DNA of 64,000 nt, taken from positions 10,019,228 to 10,083,227 of the forward strand of contig NW_020312867.1 of NCBI RefSeq assembly GCF_003265705.1. Direction: 5' to 3'. The DNA comes from Callorhinus ursinus (lineage: Eukaryota > Chordata > Mammalia > Carnivora > Otariidae). The notes beneath the pieces are model-generated. The model did no database searches. It saw only the letters and a list, made by a program, of their open reading frames with translations, and was not told the origin of the DNA. Below are positions 43,017 through 54,475 of the stretch, one piece after another (the first letter of the stretch is position 1; the number at the start of each line of letters is the position of its first letter). Both the position numbers and the translations under genes were made by a program.

Positions 43017-43198
43017 AGTTATCTGTGCAGTTTTCTATTCTGCACAAAGTTCAAATACTTTCTAACAGTGAAAGTGGCTACCAGAAATGTTAGGACAGAT
43101 TGGAGATGGTTACCATAAGCAGCTAAACACTTAGAACACAAGGAATTCCACTAAAGAGCAGAGCAGGAATTCAACCAATGTCACCTGCTAAATTAGAA
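43017..43198 (-). repeat. 182-bp inverted repeat, right arm
   Basis: Starts 'agttatctgtgcagttttct' directly after the SINE A tail and ends 'ctgctaaattagaa'. The spacer between the arms is 1,547 bp. Neither arm matches a repeat family I know. Confidence 0.95.
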
Positions 43199-44145
43199 GC
43201 AAATTAGGACTCCCAAATGCAACCATGGGTATCTAGCCCTACCTCTCCCAACCTTTATTCATTCAACAAACAGGGGTGGGGGAAGGAATGCCAAGAAGTA
43301 AACGAGGGACAGGATTTTAAGATTTAGTTCTTGCTCTCCATGAATTTGTTCTTGTTAAAACAAAGCAGAAACAAAACAAAACAAAACAAAAAAACAGATT
43401 GGCGAGGAAAAAGTTAAAAATACAATGCCTTAAGTACCATAACAAGGATACAAGAAGAACCATTTTGACGTATAAGTTAACAATCTCCTTTCAAGGGAAC
43501 AACATATTTGCTTTGCTAAGTTATTAAAATAGAGAAAAAGCAAAGCAAAACAAAAAAAAAACCCTCTTCTGGTTTAATGACAGTTTAGCAGATCCCAAAG
43601 CCCACTTCTCTCCCTCTTCTTTCTTCCTCTCTCAACGATCTCTGCCGCAAATGCTCCTTCATGCCAACCTCCACACTCTGCTAGCGGCCTCATAACAGCT
43701 CCATCGCAAACAATGCCCAGACTATCAAGGTCAGCCCCAAAGGCACTGGGAGCAGAAATCGGAAACGCGTCTTCCTATAACGAAAAGGGGCGGGGACCCT
43801 CCCCATTATCACCCTCCCCATCCCGAGGCACCCAGGGGCTCTGTCTCTAGCCTCAGGGGCTTAGGGTCCGCCAATTCCTCAGGGGCTTGGGGTCCACCAA
43901 TTTTGGGGGTTCTAGGCCTCTTTTTCCTATTCATCCAGTTAGTTGTCTCTCCTGCGCCTCCCCCCAACCTGAGCTCCCTATTGTGGAAGGACGGAGAATC
44001 GCGATGCAGGCTGGGGGAACGCGCAAGAGGGAAGATGCTGTCAGCGTGTATGTACGTAGGGGGCGGGAGGGGGGCACTCTTTAGGGATGATGCTGTCAAG
44101 GGGGAAGGCCCTAGAGGAGACCTACTGTATGGGGAAATCATAGGT

Positions 44146-45130
<985 letters not shown>

Positions 45131-45139
45131 TCCGGTCTC

Positions 45140-45800
45140 GCTTCCCTAGATCTCCCAGGCGGGTGCCTTGCTACTCTTTCTTCACCCACTGCTAATCAAC
45201 TGCGCACCCTCCCTTCAGACATCCAGCCGATTCCTAGTCGACCTCAGGTTAGCGGTGCGCTCACACTCATGCGCAGGGCATGGGCGTCAGGGTCTCATCG
45301 GTTCCAGGAGGATCCCTGCTTTTACTGTTCAGATCCTGTCTGGACCTGTTGCAGACTGCAGGGTCTTGTAAAAGAAACCTAATCCCATCGAGACTCAGTC
45401 TTTTCGTGTGTGAAACGGGGGAAATACTTAGTTGTTAGGGTTATTCGCTTACGCAGGACGTGTTTTGATTTTGTCTTGTGTCCCGTACTGACTTCAGGAT
45501 GCCTTACATGCCCTGTATTCATCTTTTTGCAGTCAATTACAAAAATTTTAGAGTTATTTTCCCACCGAGGCAATCTGAGCTTAAATCACTTAAATTGCAA
45601 CGCTAGTTGAAATGTCCTACCTCCGCAACTAAAAATATCTGGATAATCCCTATGGTTCTTCCAGCAGGTTTAGCTGAGGGAAGACCAAAAGAAAGGACTA
45701 GAAATTAAAGTACTTATTATTCATATTCAAAAAAGGACTTTTCTTGGCTCAAGTTTCAAGTCGTGAACAAGTAACCACCATTATTTAGAGATAACTTCGC
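45140..45800. other. DNAAF9 upstream flank, no element recognised
   Basis: GC content falls quickly after the CpG island. No exon or repeat recognised. The short open frames have no family features. Confidence 0.4.
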
Positions 45801-45812
45801 ATCCAAACACAA

Positions 45813-46260
45813 GCTCTGAAAATCAGCCAATCAGCGACAGCTTAACTCCAGTGGCTCTGCTTCTGAAAATCAGCCAGTCAACAACAGCTTCACTCCAGTA
45901 ACTATGCTTCTGAAAGTTAGTAAATCAATGACAGCCCCAAGCTTCTGAAAGTCAGCCAATCATTGACAGCTCCACGCTTTTAGACAACAGCCAATCAGCA
46001 AGTGCCTCGCTCCTATGACCAGGCTTCAGAAGTTAGCTGGGTCTTCAGCTGCCTTGGTGACCACACTAACAGAGCTGGAAGTCGGTCGAGATAGGGAGAT
46101 GGGTTCTCCCGTTTCTGAAATACCTCCAATCCGCCAACGCAAGGCTTCCCAAAACATTATATAACAGCAGATCTGCCTTTGTTGAGGGAGACTGTGGATT
46201 GTGCCTTACAAGAACAGCTCTCCTTTGCAGGCAGAGAAGTTCATCTTTTTCTGCATCAGA
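45813..46260 (+). promoter_or_regulatory. CCAAT-box tandem array with a downstream TATA-like box
   Basis: Five to six degenerate units beginning 'gcttctgaaaatcagccaat' start at about 45,813, 45,859, 45,905, 45,941, 45,975 and 46,023. CCAAT is intact at about 45,827, 45,957 and 45,991, with another at about 46,122. 'cattatataac' at 46,154-46,164 is TATA-like. The layout resembles the U3 part of a retroviral LTR or another NF-Y-driven promoter, pointing away from DNAAF9. Family not identified. Confidence 0.5.
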
Positions 46261-46433
46261 TATTGAGTTCATTTTTTTTTTATTCCGAAGTTCGAAATCA
46301 TTGTAAGATTCAACTCCCAGCTTCCATTAGTTATGAGTTTAGACTTTTGACAACTCAGTCTCAGCCGTGAGATTTATAAATACAACCTTTTCAAGTCTTG
46401 CGATGTTTGCTATTATCTTTTTCTTTTCTTTTT

Positions 46434-46838
46434 TAAAAGATTTTATTTATTTGGGCGCCTGGGTGGCTCAGTTGGTTAAAGACTGCCTTCGGGTCTTCCC
46501 TCTCGTGCTCTGTCTCTCATTCTCTCTCTCTCTCAAATAAAATCTTTAAAAAAAAGATTTTATTTATTCATTTGAGAGAGAGAGCAGAGAGCACATGAGA
46601 GGGTGGAGGGTCAGAGGGAGAAGCAGAGTTCCCGCTGTGCAGGGAGTCCGATGCGGGACTCGATCCCGGGACTCCAGGATCATGACCTGACCCGAAGGCA
46701 GTCTTTAACCAACTGAGCCACCCAGGCGCCCTAAAAGATTTTATTTTTAACTAATCTCTACACCCAACGTGGGGCCGAACCCACAACCGGGAGATAAAGA
46801 GTCTCATGCTCCACTGACTGAACCAGCCAGGTGCCCCG
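46434..46838 (-). mobile_element. Can-SINE cluster: split minus copy, plus copy, short minus copy
   Basis: 'aaaagattttatttattt' is followed by an internally deleted plus-strand SINE (46,454-46,552), then a minus-strand SINE (46,553-46,732), then a short-form minus SINE (46,733-46,838, 'actaatctctacacccaacg'). The plus copy has lost most of its middle. Confidence 0.85.
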
Positions 46839-47653
46839 AATTTTTTATTTTTTTTGCAATTCTATGGGTATGTTCACAAAATTGTACAGTTACCACAACC
46901 AATTTTAGAACATTTTCATCACCCCAACAAGAAAACCTACACCTTTTATAAAAGCAGCCATTTCCCCATTTCTCTCCAATGGTCCCAGCCTTAGGCAACC
47001 ATTAATCTCTCTCTCTCTCTTCGTATGGATTTGCCCATTCTTAACATTTCCTATAAGCTGAATCATACAGTACATGGTCCTTTGTGACTGACTTATTTCA
47101 TTTAGCATAATGTTTTCAAGGTTCATCCATGTTGTAGCATGTGTAAGAATTTAATTTTTATGGTCAAATAACATTCTATTGTATGGATAAATCACATCCA
47201 CTTATCAGTTGATGTACATTTGGGTTTTTTCCACATTTTTCCTATTTTATTTTTTAGCTAACGTTGCTATGAACATTAGCGTACAAGTTCTAGTGTGGAC
47301 ATATGTTTTCAGTTCTCTTGGGTGTATTACCTCAGCATGAAATTACTGGGTCATATGGTAACTCTTTAACCTTTTGAGGCTCTTCCAAACTATTTTTCAA
47401 AGCAGCTGTACCATTTACATTCTCACCAGCAATATATGTGAGTTCCAATTTCTCTAGATCCTCGCCAATACTTACTATCCGTCTTTTTGATTGATTATAG
47501 CCATCTTAGTGGGTGTGAAGTGGTATCTCATTGTGGTTTTCGTCTGCATTTCCCTGATAGCTAATGATGTTCAGCATCTTTTCATGTATTTATTGCCATT
47601 TGTACATCTTTTTGGAGAAATGTCTGTTCAGAACTGTTGCCCCTTTTTTCCCA

Positions 47654-47831
47654 AATATTTTATTTATTTATTTGAGAGAGAGAAAGCAAGCACGAGTGGG
47701 GGACAGAGGCAGAGGGAGAAGCAGACTCCCTGCTGAGCAGGGGGCTCAATGTGGGGCTGGATCCCAGGATCCTGGGATCATGACCTGAGCCAAAGGCAGA
47801 CACTTAACCAACTGAGCCACCCAGGCACCCC
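47654..47831 (-). mobile_element. Can-SINE in L1
   Basis: 'tattttatttatttatttga' to 'gagccacccaggcacccc'. Flanking 'cccttttttcccaaa' and 'ccttttttcccattt' look like the target duplication. Confidence 0.9.
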
Positions 47832-48038
47832 TTTTTTCCCATTTTTTATTGGGTTATTTTCCTTTTTTATTAAGTTGTAATAGTTCTTTATATATTCTAG
47901 ATACAAGTCCCTTATTGGTTATATGATTTGAAAATTTTTTTTTTCCCATTCTATGGATTGTCTTTTCACATTCCTGATAGTGTCCTTTGAAGCACAAAAT
48001 TTTTAACTTTGATAGTACCCATTTTATATATTTTTTCT

Positions 48039-48141
48039 TCCTTCTTTCCTTCCCCTCTTTCCCTTCATTCCTCCCTCCCTCCTTCCCTCTTCCTTCCTTC
48101 CTTCCTTCCTTCCTTCCTTCCTTCCTTTCTTTCTTTCTTTT
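48039..48141. repeat. (TTCC)n pyrimidine tract
   Basis: About 100 bp of pure pyrimidine on the plus strand, about ten perfect TTCC units at the right, probably grown from the reversed tail of the SINE that follows. Confidence 0.95.
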
Positions 48142-48688
48142 TAAAGTAGGCTCCATGCCCAATGTGTAGCCCAATGCGGGGCCTGAACTCACAACCCTGA
48201 GATCAAGACCTGAGCTGAGGAATGTCTGGGTGACCCAGTCAGTTAAGTGTCTGCCTATAGCTCAGGTCATGATCTCACAGTCTTAGAATCAAGCCTCACA
48301 TTGGGATCCTGCTAAATAGGGATCTGCTTCTCCCTCTTCTCCCCATTTGTGCTCTCTCTTGCTTGCTATCTCTCTCTCAAATAAATAAATAAAATCTTAA
48401 AAAAAAAAAGACCTGAGCTGAGATCAAGAGTTGGATACCCAACATGGGGTGCTTGGGTGGCTTAGTCAGTTAGGTGTCCACCTTTGGCTCAGGTTGTGAT
48501 CCCAGGGTCCTGGGACAGAGCCCCGCATCAGGAATCCCTATTAAGCAGGGAGCCTGCTTCTCCCTCTCCCTCTGCTGCTCCCCCTGCTTGTTCTCTCTCC
48601 CATGCTCTCTCTCTCTGAAATAAATAAATAAAATCTTTAAAAAAAAAAAGAGTTGGACACCCAACAGACTGAGCCACCCAGGCACTCC
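48142..48688 (-). mobile_element. Short-form Can-SINE split by two plus-strand Can-SINEs
   Basis: Outer element: 'aaagtaggctccatgcccaa' to 'gagccacccaggcactcc'. Inner copies at 48,219-48,407 (target 'acctgagctgag') and 48,446-48,649 (target 'agagttggatacccaac' / 'agagttggacacccaac'). The outer SINE itself lies in an L1. Confidence 0.92.
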
Positions 48689-49140
48689 TCCAATTTTTCC
48701 TTTTGTTGCTTGTGTTTTGGGGTCATATCTAAGAAACCATTGCCCAATTCACGGTCATGAGGATTTACCCCCCATTTTCTTCTAAGAGTTTAACAGTTTT
48801 GGCTCTAAAATATAGGCATTTGGTACATTTTGAGTTAATTTTTGTATGTGGTGTGAGGTAGGGGTCCAACTTCATTCTTCTGCATGTGGCTTTCTAGTTG
48901 TCTCAGCACCCATTTCTTGAACAGACTATTCTTTTCCCATTGAATTGTCTTGGCACTCTTGTTGAAAATCAGTTGTTACCTCTTTTTTACTTGTGTATAT
49001 TTGAACCCCAAAATGCCAAAATGCAAGTGTGAAGTTCATGATGAATTTTCTGAACAGTGAGCATTTATTAAATGAGGAAAAAGTGCTTTCAAAGCTCTAT
49101 GCGTAGTATGCAAATGTTATTCAATATTGAAAGTGGTGGA

Positions 49141-49671
49141 GGGGCACCTGGCTGGCTCAACTGGTGGACTATGCAACTCTTGATCTCAGGGTCATGAGTG
49201 CAAGCCCCACGTTGGGTATAGAGATTACTTAAAAATAAAATCTTAGGCGGTGCCTGGGTGGCTCAGTCAGTTAAGCATCTGCCTTTGGCTCAGGTCATGA
49301 TCCCAGGGTCCTGGGACTGAGTCCAGCATCAGGCTCCCTGATCAGCGGGGTGTCTACTTTTTCCTTTGCCCCTCCCCCATGCTCATGCATGCCCTCTCTC
49401 TCTCTCTCTCTCAAAAATAAATAAATAAAATCTTAAAAAATATAAAATAAAATCTTAGGGGTGCCTGGGTGGTGCTGTCGGTTGAGTGTCCGACTATTGG
49501 TTTTGGCTCAGGTCATGATCTTGGGGTCATGGGACCAAGCCCCGAGTAGGGCTCTGTTCTCCGCTTGGAGTCTGCTTGAGATTCTCTCTTTCCCCCCTCT
49601 GCTCCTCCCACTTTTGCGTGCTCTCTCTTTCTCATAAATAAATCTTTAAAATAAAATCAAATAAAATCTTA
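49141..49671 (+). mobile_element. Head-to-tail array of three Can-SINEs
   Basis: Short tRNA-like copy (49,141-49,245), older-form copy (49,246-49,457) and another older-form copy (49,458-49,671). Each starts right after a copy of 'aaaataaaatctta'. The array is flanked by 'gaaagtggtg' and 'gaaaatggtg' and splits the transposase pseudogene. Confidence 0.9.
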
Positions 49672-49785
49672 AAAAGAAGAAAATGGTGTAAAGTCAGATA
49701 CAAACTAGCATATACTAACAGCTAAGCATGAAAGATCTGATTTCTTTAACTTGTATCAAAGAAAGTGACAAAATAACAATTTTTT

Positions 49786-49871
49786 GAAAAAAGTTTTTAT
49801 TTAAATTCCAGTTAGTTAACATACAGTGTAATGTTAGTTTCAGGTATCCAATACAGTAATTCAACACTTCC
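49786..49871 (-). mobile_element. Very short L1 3' end, antisense
   Basis: 'ccagttagttaacatacagt' and 'gtttcaggtatccaatacag' are antisense L1 3' text. 'ataacaatttttt' on both sides is the target duplication, so this is a complete but severely 5'-truncated insertion. Confidence 0.88.
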
Positions 49872-51159
49872 ACATAACAATTTTTTGGTTAAGAGAAATT
49901 CAGATGAATATGATAAAATAATCATAGCACAAGTTCTAAAGGCTTCCCACACTGTATATTGTCATCAGTCTTTCAGCTCAAATGCCTATTTGAATGTACT
50001 GCTACCAGAAGTATTTTCTAATTCCAAAGCTATAAGCAAAATTTCAAATGCCACAACAAAATCTACCACAATAGTTAAAAATGTAATAACCTCATTTGCT
50101 GTGACAGTGATTATTAAAGCTCTAAATGCTTTATTTTTTCACGGCATCATCACGAGTGCAAGTAATGACAATGCAGGAAAATTTTCCCTTTGCCCAATAC
50201 TCTTCTCATGAAAAGGCTTACTTGTAAGGCTCTTTTGAGTAAAATCCCTTCCGGATTAGACTTCAGAAACAAGAGCAAATTTTTGTAGACTCTCTTATTG
50301 AGGTAGGCGTTAATAAGGAAAATTGTACTCCTTCAGGTGGAGATAATACAAATGGAAATGTTGGTAGATGTTTACATGAAGTGCAGACATTGTTTATTCA
50401 AAGTTGAAAGCAAAGCATGAATGATTCTATGGAAGCTGTTGGCTGTCCCGCTCATATTGTGCATGAGGCTGCTCAAAGGGCAGCTCATGTCCTTCCACTG
50501 CTTTGATGTAATTGTCACGAAATTGTTCTCTTCTGCCAGCATTTATACAGTTCAAACTGAACAATTAAGGGATTTTTGTGATTTTGCTAGCACTGAATGT
50601 TCTTCATTTCTCTTGTTGGCTCTCTTTAACAAATGAGGTTGAGAGAACCCTCAGTTTGTTTGAAACACTGGAATCTTACTTTAATTCTTTAAAACAAAAG
50701 CCCCCCAAATTCTTATTGACTTTAGAAATAATCCATTAAGGGAAACCAATTTATTTCTTGTTCATAGTTTACAATATCTCCTTAGGAATAGAATTATGCA
50801 AACTGTAAGAAAAGTGTTATTGCAACACCCCACTGCTTAAGGGAACTGTTGAATATATTAAGGGAATGATTGATGACGGAAAATTTATCCCTTTAAGTAT
50901 CAAGGCTGTGCTTAAAATGTACATTACTTATGAAAAGGAAGAGAAATTCTGACTTGGAGTGGATAATTCTTACAGCACTTGTCATGACTGTCTTTCGAAA
51001 TGGATTTCATCTCATGAGGAATTTGATTCTTTTACAGGGATATTGCTAAATACTCATCTCTGACAGCCTGGGAACAACTGGAATCATTAAGTGCAGTATT
51101 GAAGAAGAAAGGAATAAAAATTAATGATGATGTTGTTTTTTGTCAGTGGACAATGTTTT

Positions 51160-51345
51160 TTATTTTTAAGATTTTATTTACTTACTTGACAGAGAAACAG
51201 CGAGAGAGAGAACACAACCAGAGGGAGAGGGAGAAGCAGACTCCCCGCTGAGCAAGGAGCCTGATGCAAGGCTCGATCCCAGGACCCTGAGATCATGACC
51301 TGAGCGGAAGGCAGACACTTAACGACTGCGCCACCCAGGCGCCCC
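51160..51345 (-). mobile_element. Can-SINE in the transposase pseudogene
   Basis: 'taagattttatttacttact' to 'gcgccacccaggcgcccc'. 'tgtcagtggacaatgttttt' on the left and 'tgtcagtggacgatgtttta' on the right form an 18-20 bp target duplication. Confidence 0.95.
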
Positions 51346-51384
51346 AGAGAAATGTCAGTGGACGATGTTTTAAAGTTACTGACT

Positions 51385-51570
51385 GGGGTGCCTGGGTGGT
51401 GCAGTTGGTTAAGTGTTCGACTCTTGGTTTTGGCTCAGGTCGTGATCTCAGGGTTGTGAGATTGAGCCAAGCATCTGGCTCCATGCTCAGCACGAAGTCT
51501 GCTTAAGACTCTCTCTCCCTATGCCCCACTCCTCGAAATAAAGAAATAATAAATAAATCTTTTTTAAAAA
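51385..51570 (+). mobile_element. Can-SINE, older form, in the pseudogene
   Basis: 'ggggtgcctgggtggtgcag' to 'aataaataaatctttttta'. Flanks 'aaagttactgact' and 'aaagttaatgact'. Confidence 0.93.
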
Positions 51571-52683
51571 GTTAATGACTAAGAGATGCAACATAATACT
51601 GAAGGACGGAAAAGCAAGTCACGCCATGAAAGATGGTATCTGTTTCAACAAACCAGATTTGAAGAGCAGTTTTCAAGGTGGTTAATTTTATCTTAGCACA
51701 TGTTCAGTATACTGGCTCATAATGCTAATGTTGGGCATGTTTTCTCAATAATGAATGGTCAGTAGACAAAAGAACTAAAAAAGTTATATGTGACCATTGT
51801 AGAAGCTGTGATACAAAGAAAATGAATATAGATTGTATCTGCAAGGAATTTCATAAGCAAATTCTACAAAACAAGGAACTATTAAAAAGAACCAAAAAGT
51901 CAGAAAAATATAATTAAAAGAAGTATATAACTTAGTTACTTATAATTTATTTCCTTTAAATAACAAGTACCTTTTAGTATATATCCCATGCAATAGTTTT
52001 CTTTTATATCAGTGTACATAGGCATAAACAATTAGCTATAATTTAAATTTAAGAGGGCCCCCTGTTTTTTTTATTGCTAAATCTGGCAACCCTCCTCATG
52101 GATGATCTGAGGTACTGTATGTAATCCATTTAATGAGGGTCGTTTGAAAGGCTTATCCCCAGTAATCTTTTTTTATGGAGGTACAATTTCCCTAGAATAA
52201 AATGGGCAATAAAATGTACAGTTCAGTGAGTTTTGATGAATGTATACAGTTGTAGAATCATTGCTTCTCAGTCAGGATATGGAACATTTCCATGACCATA
52301 GAAAGTTCCCTGGGGCCCTTTGCAGTCAAATCCCGCACCCTGGCCCCAGACAACCACTGATTAGATCCTAATAGCCATAGATTAGTTTTGTCTTCTTTTG
52401 AAATTTATATGAAACAGAATCAGCATCATGATTAGAGACTGATTCACCTTGTTATATGTATCAGTAGATTATTCCCTTTTACTGATGAGTAGTTTTCCAT
52501 AGTTTGGACATAACAATTTATCCGTTTGCTAGTTGATAGACATTTGAGTTGTTTCCAGTTTGGGGAAATTACATATAAACTCCTATAAACATTCATGTTA
52601 AATCTTTGTGTGACTATATGTTTTAATTTCGCTTGGGTAAATACTTGGGAGTGGAATTGCTGCATCACATGGTATGTGTATAT

Positions 52684-52801
52684 TTATTTTTTTTTTTATT
52701 TGTCAGAGAGAGAGCATGCACAGGCAGGGGGAGCGGCAGGCAGAGGGAGAAGCAGGCTCCCCGCTGAGCCGGGAGCCCAATGCGGGACTGATCCCCAGAC
52801 C
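52684..52801 (-). mobile_element. Can-SINE, 5' part missing
   Basis: 'tttttttttttatttgtcag' to 'tgcgggactgatccccagac'; the tRNA head is missing. Confidence 0.8.
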
Positions 52802-52832
52802 CTATATTTATATATCTTTATAAAAAACCATC

Positions 52833-53022
52833 GGGACGCATGGGTGGCTCAGGCGGTTAAGCATCTCAGGTCATGATCCCAGGGTCTTGGGATTGAGCCC
52901 CACACTGGGCTCCCTGCTCAGCGGGGAGCCTGCTTCTCCCTCTCCCTGCTGCTCCCCCTGTTTGTGCTGTCTCTCTCTCTGACAAATAAATAAATAAAAT
53001 CTTTTTAAAAATAAATTAAAAA
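52833..53022 (+). mobile_element. Can-SINE
   Basis: 'gggacgcatgggtggctcag' to 'aataaataaataaaatcttt'. 'aaaaaccatc' is present on both sides. A piece after 'ggttaagcatct' is deleted. Confidence 0.9.
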
Positions 53023-53380
53023 CCATCAAAGAGTTTTCCAAAGTGTTTGTGCCCTTATACACTCCCACCAGCAGTGTGAGAATTTCTCCATACCCTCACT
53101 AACACTTAGCAGTGTCAATCTTTAATTTTAGCCATTGTCCTGGGTATGCAGTGGTTCCCACTGCAGTTTTAATTTGCATTTTTCCCTAATAATTAATGAT
53201 GTTGGACACCTTTTCATGTTCTTATTTACTAGCTGATTATTTTTAGTTGTGAAGGGCCTTTCAAGTATTTTGCCCACTTTTAAAAATTGGGTTGTTTGTA
53301 TTTTATTGCTGGGTTAAAGGAATTCTGTACGTATTTTGGATATGTATCATTTCTTGGATATATGCATCGGGAAAACACAC

Positions 53381-53440
53381 TCCCTGGTGGTCTAGTGGTT
53401 AGGATGCATTGGGAGCGTTTTCTCCCAGTTGGGGGTTGCA
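53381..53440 (+). pseudogene. tRNA-Glu-like fragment
   Basis: The first 25 bases, 'tccctggtggtctagtggtt' plus 'aggat', are identical to the 5' half of tRNA-Glu, including the D-arm and A box. From the anticodon arm on the match breaks down ('gggggttgcattttc' instead of a T arm), so it cannot fold as a tRNA. It lies inside an antisense L1. Confidence 0.75.
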
Positions 53441-54020
53441 TTTTCATTTTCTTAAGGGTGTCTTTTGTGGAGCAGAATATTTTAATTTTCATGAAGTGTA
53501 ATTTTTTTTTCATTTATTTAAGAGGTGCATGTGGCTGGCTATGGTGTCTGGGAGTATGGGAACAGGGTGAGGTAGGAAGGCCTCGACCAGCCAAGAGACC
53601 TTACCTGGATAATGATTCCCCTTCCCCTCAGTGCCTCAAATCATAATCCTGAAGATGCAAAGTAATAAAAGTTTGAACAGATTAAATTTTGAATTTTTTT
53701 TAGTAAGGCTATTTCATAACTGCTTAAGGTGGAAGACTTCTGGAAGACGTCTCAGAAGTGACATCTGTGCAGGGGTCCAGAGGATGAGTGATAATAGCTA
53801 TTTGAAAACACAGGGTTTTAAGCACCTTTCATGAAAACCTTTGTGGTAGTCAACCTCCAAGATGGCCTCCAGTGATCCTTAGCTCCTTTATTCATACCTT
53901 TGAATGTAGTCTTCTCCAACACTGAGTCATTTCTGGCCTGTGAGCAATAGAACTGTGAGCAATGGCAGAAGTCACACTCTGTGACTTCCAAAGCTTGGTC
54001 ATTAAGGATATATGCACCTG

Positions 54021-54219
54021 GGGTGCCTGGGTGGCTCAGTTGGTTAAGCGACTGCCTTCCGCTCAGGTCATGATCCCGGAGTCCTGGGATCAAGTCCCGC
54101 ATTGGTCTCCCTGCTCGACGGGGAGTCTGCTTCTCCCTCTGACCCTACCCCCTCCTGGGCTCTCTCTCTCTCACTCTCTCTCTCTCTCAAATAAATAAAT
54201 AAAATCTTAAAAAAAAAAA
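54021..54219 (+). mobile_element. Can-SINE in the LTR
   Basis: 'aaggatatatgcacctg' on the left and 'aaggatatatgcccctg' on the right are the target duplication. Confidence 0.95.
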
Positions 54220-54286
54220 AAGGATATATGCCCCTGTTTTAGAAAGAGGCAGCTGCCGTTCTATGAGGACACTCAAGAAGCTGTTA

Positions 54287-54475
54287 AGGGGCTCCTGGGT
54301 GGCTCAGTTGTTAAGCGTCTGCCTTCGGCTCAGATCATGATCCCGGGGTCCTGGGATCGAGCCCCGCATCGGGCTCCTTACTCAGTGGGAAGCCTGCTTC
54401 TCCCTCTGCCTTTGCTCCCCTGCTTGTGCTCTCTTTCTCTCTCAAATAAATAAATAAAATCTTTAAAAAAAAAAA
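54287..54475 (+). mobile_element. Can-SINE in the LTR, low divergence
   Basis: The body keeps 'gatcgagccccgcatcgggc' unchanged. Flanks 'agaagctgtta' and 'agaagttattta'. Confidence 0.92.

Larger units (their letters stand above)
46840..48990 (-). mobile_element. L1, antisense, with several insertions
   Basis: 'ctgaatcatacagtacatgg', 'caatatatgtgagttccaat', 'tgggtgtgaagtggtatctc', 'gttctttatatattctagat' and 'ggtgtgaggtaggggtccaa' follow antisense L1 ORF2 C-terminus and 3' text in order. SINEs interrupt it at 47,654-47,831 and 48,142-48,688. It ends where the hAT transposase frame begins. Confidence 0.85.
49013..52094 (+). pseudogene. hAT-superfamily transposase pseudogene with 3' terminal repeat
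   Basis: With the insertions set aside, frames read as a BED-zinc-finger hAT transposase: MPKCKCEVHDEFSEQ from 49,013, a Cys pair in ALCVVCK near 49,110, and HILTAKHERSDFFNLYQRK after the SINE array near 49,710, forming the His side of the finger. Then comes HQSFSSNAYLNVLLPEVF near 49,965, and a C-terminal hAT dimerisation-like HVFSIMNGQ near 51,740. Stops and frameshifts are frequent, so it is dead. 'attgctaaatctggcaaccc' at 52,073-52,092 matches the terminal inverted repeat I remember for hAT-Tip100-type elements, so this looks like an old autonomous DNA transposon rather than a processed host gene. No 5' terminal repeat was found; an L1 abuts the start. The broken frame is split by three SINEs, an L1 scrap and two further SINEs. 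A domesticated ZBED-like gene copy is the alternative. Confidence 0.65.
52150..53500 (-). mobile_element. Old L1, antisense
   Basis: 'gtacagttcagtgagttttg', 'actgatgagtagttttccat', 'gttgatagacatttgagttg', 'gccattgtcctgggtatgca' and 'ttttaattttcatgaagtgt' run through antisense L1 text. Two SINEs and a tRNA-Glu-like piece interrupt it. Confidence 0.75.

Noticed and set aside
47854..48192. Lysine/glutamate/glycine-rich minus-strand frame
   Set aside because: It is translation of the (TTCC)n tract and flanking L1/SINE sequence.
49831..50211. 126-residue frame as a live gene
   Set aside because: It is one readable segment of the broken hAT transposase, with stops on both sides, and its first codons lie in an unrelated L1 scrap.
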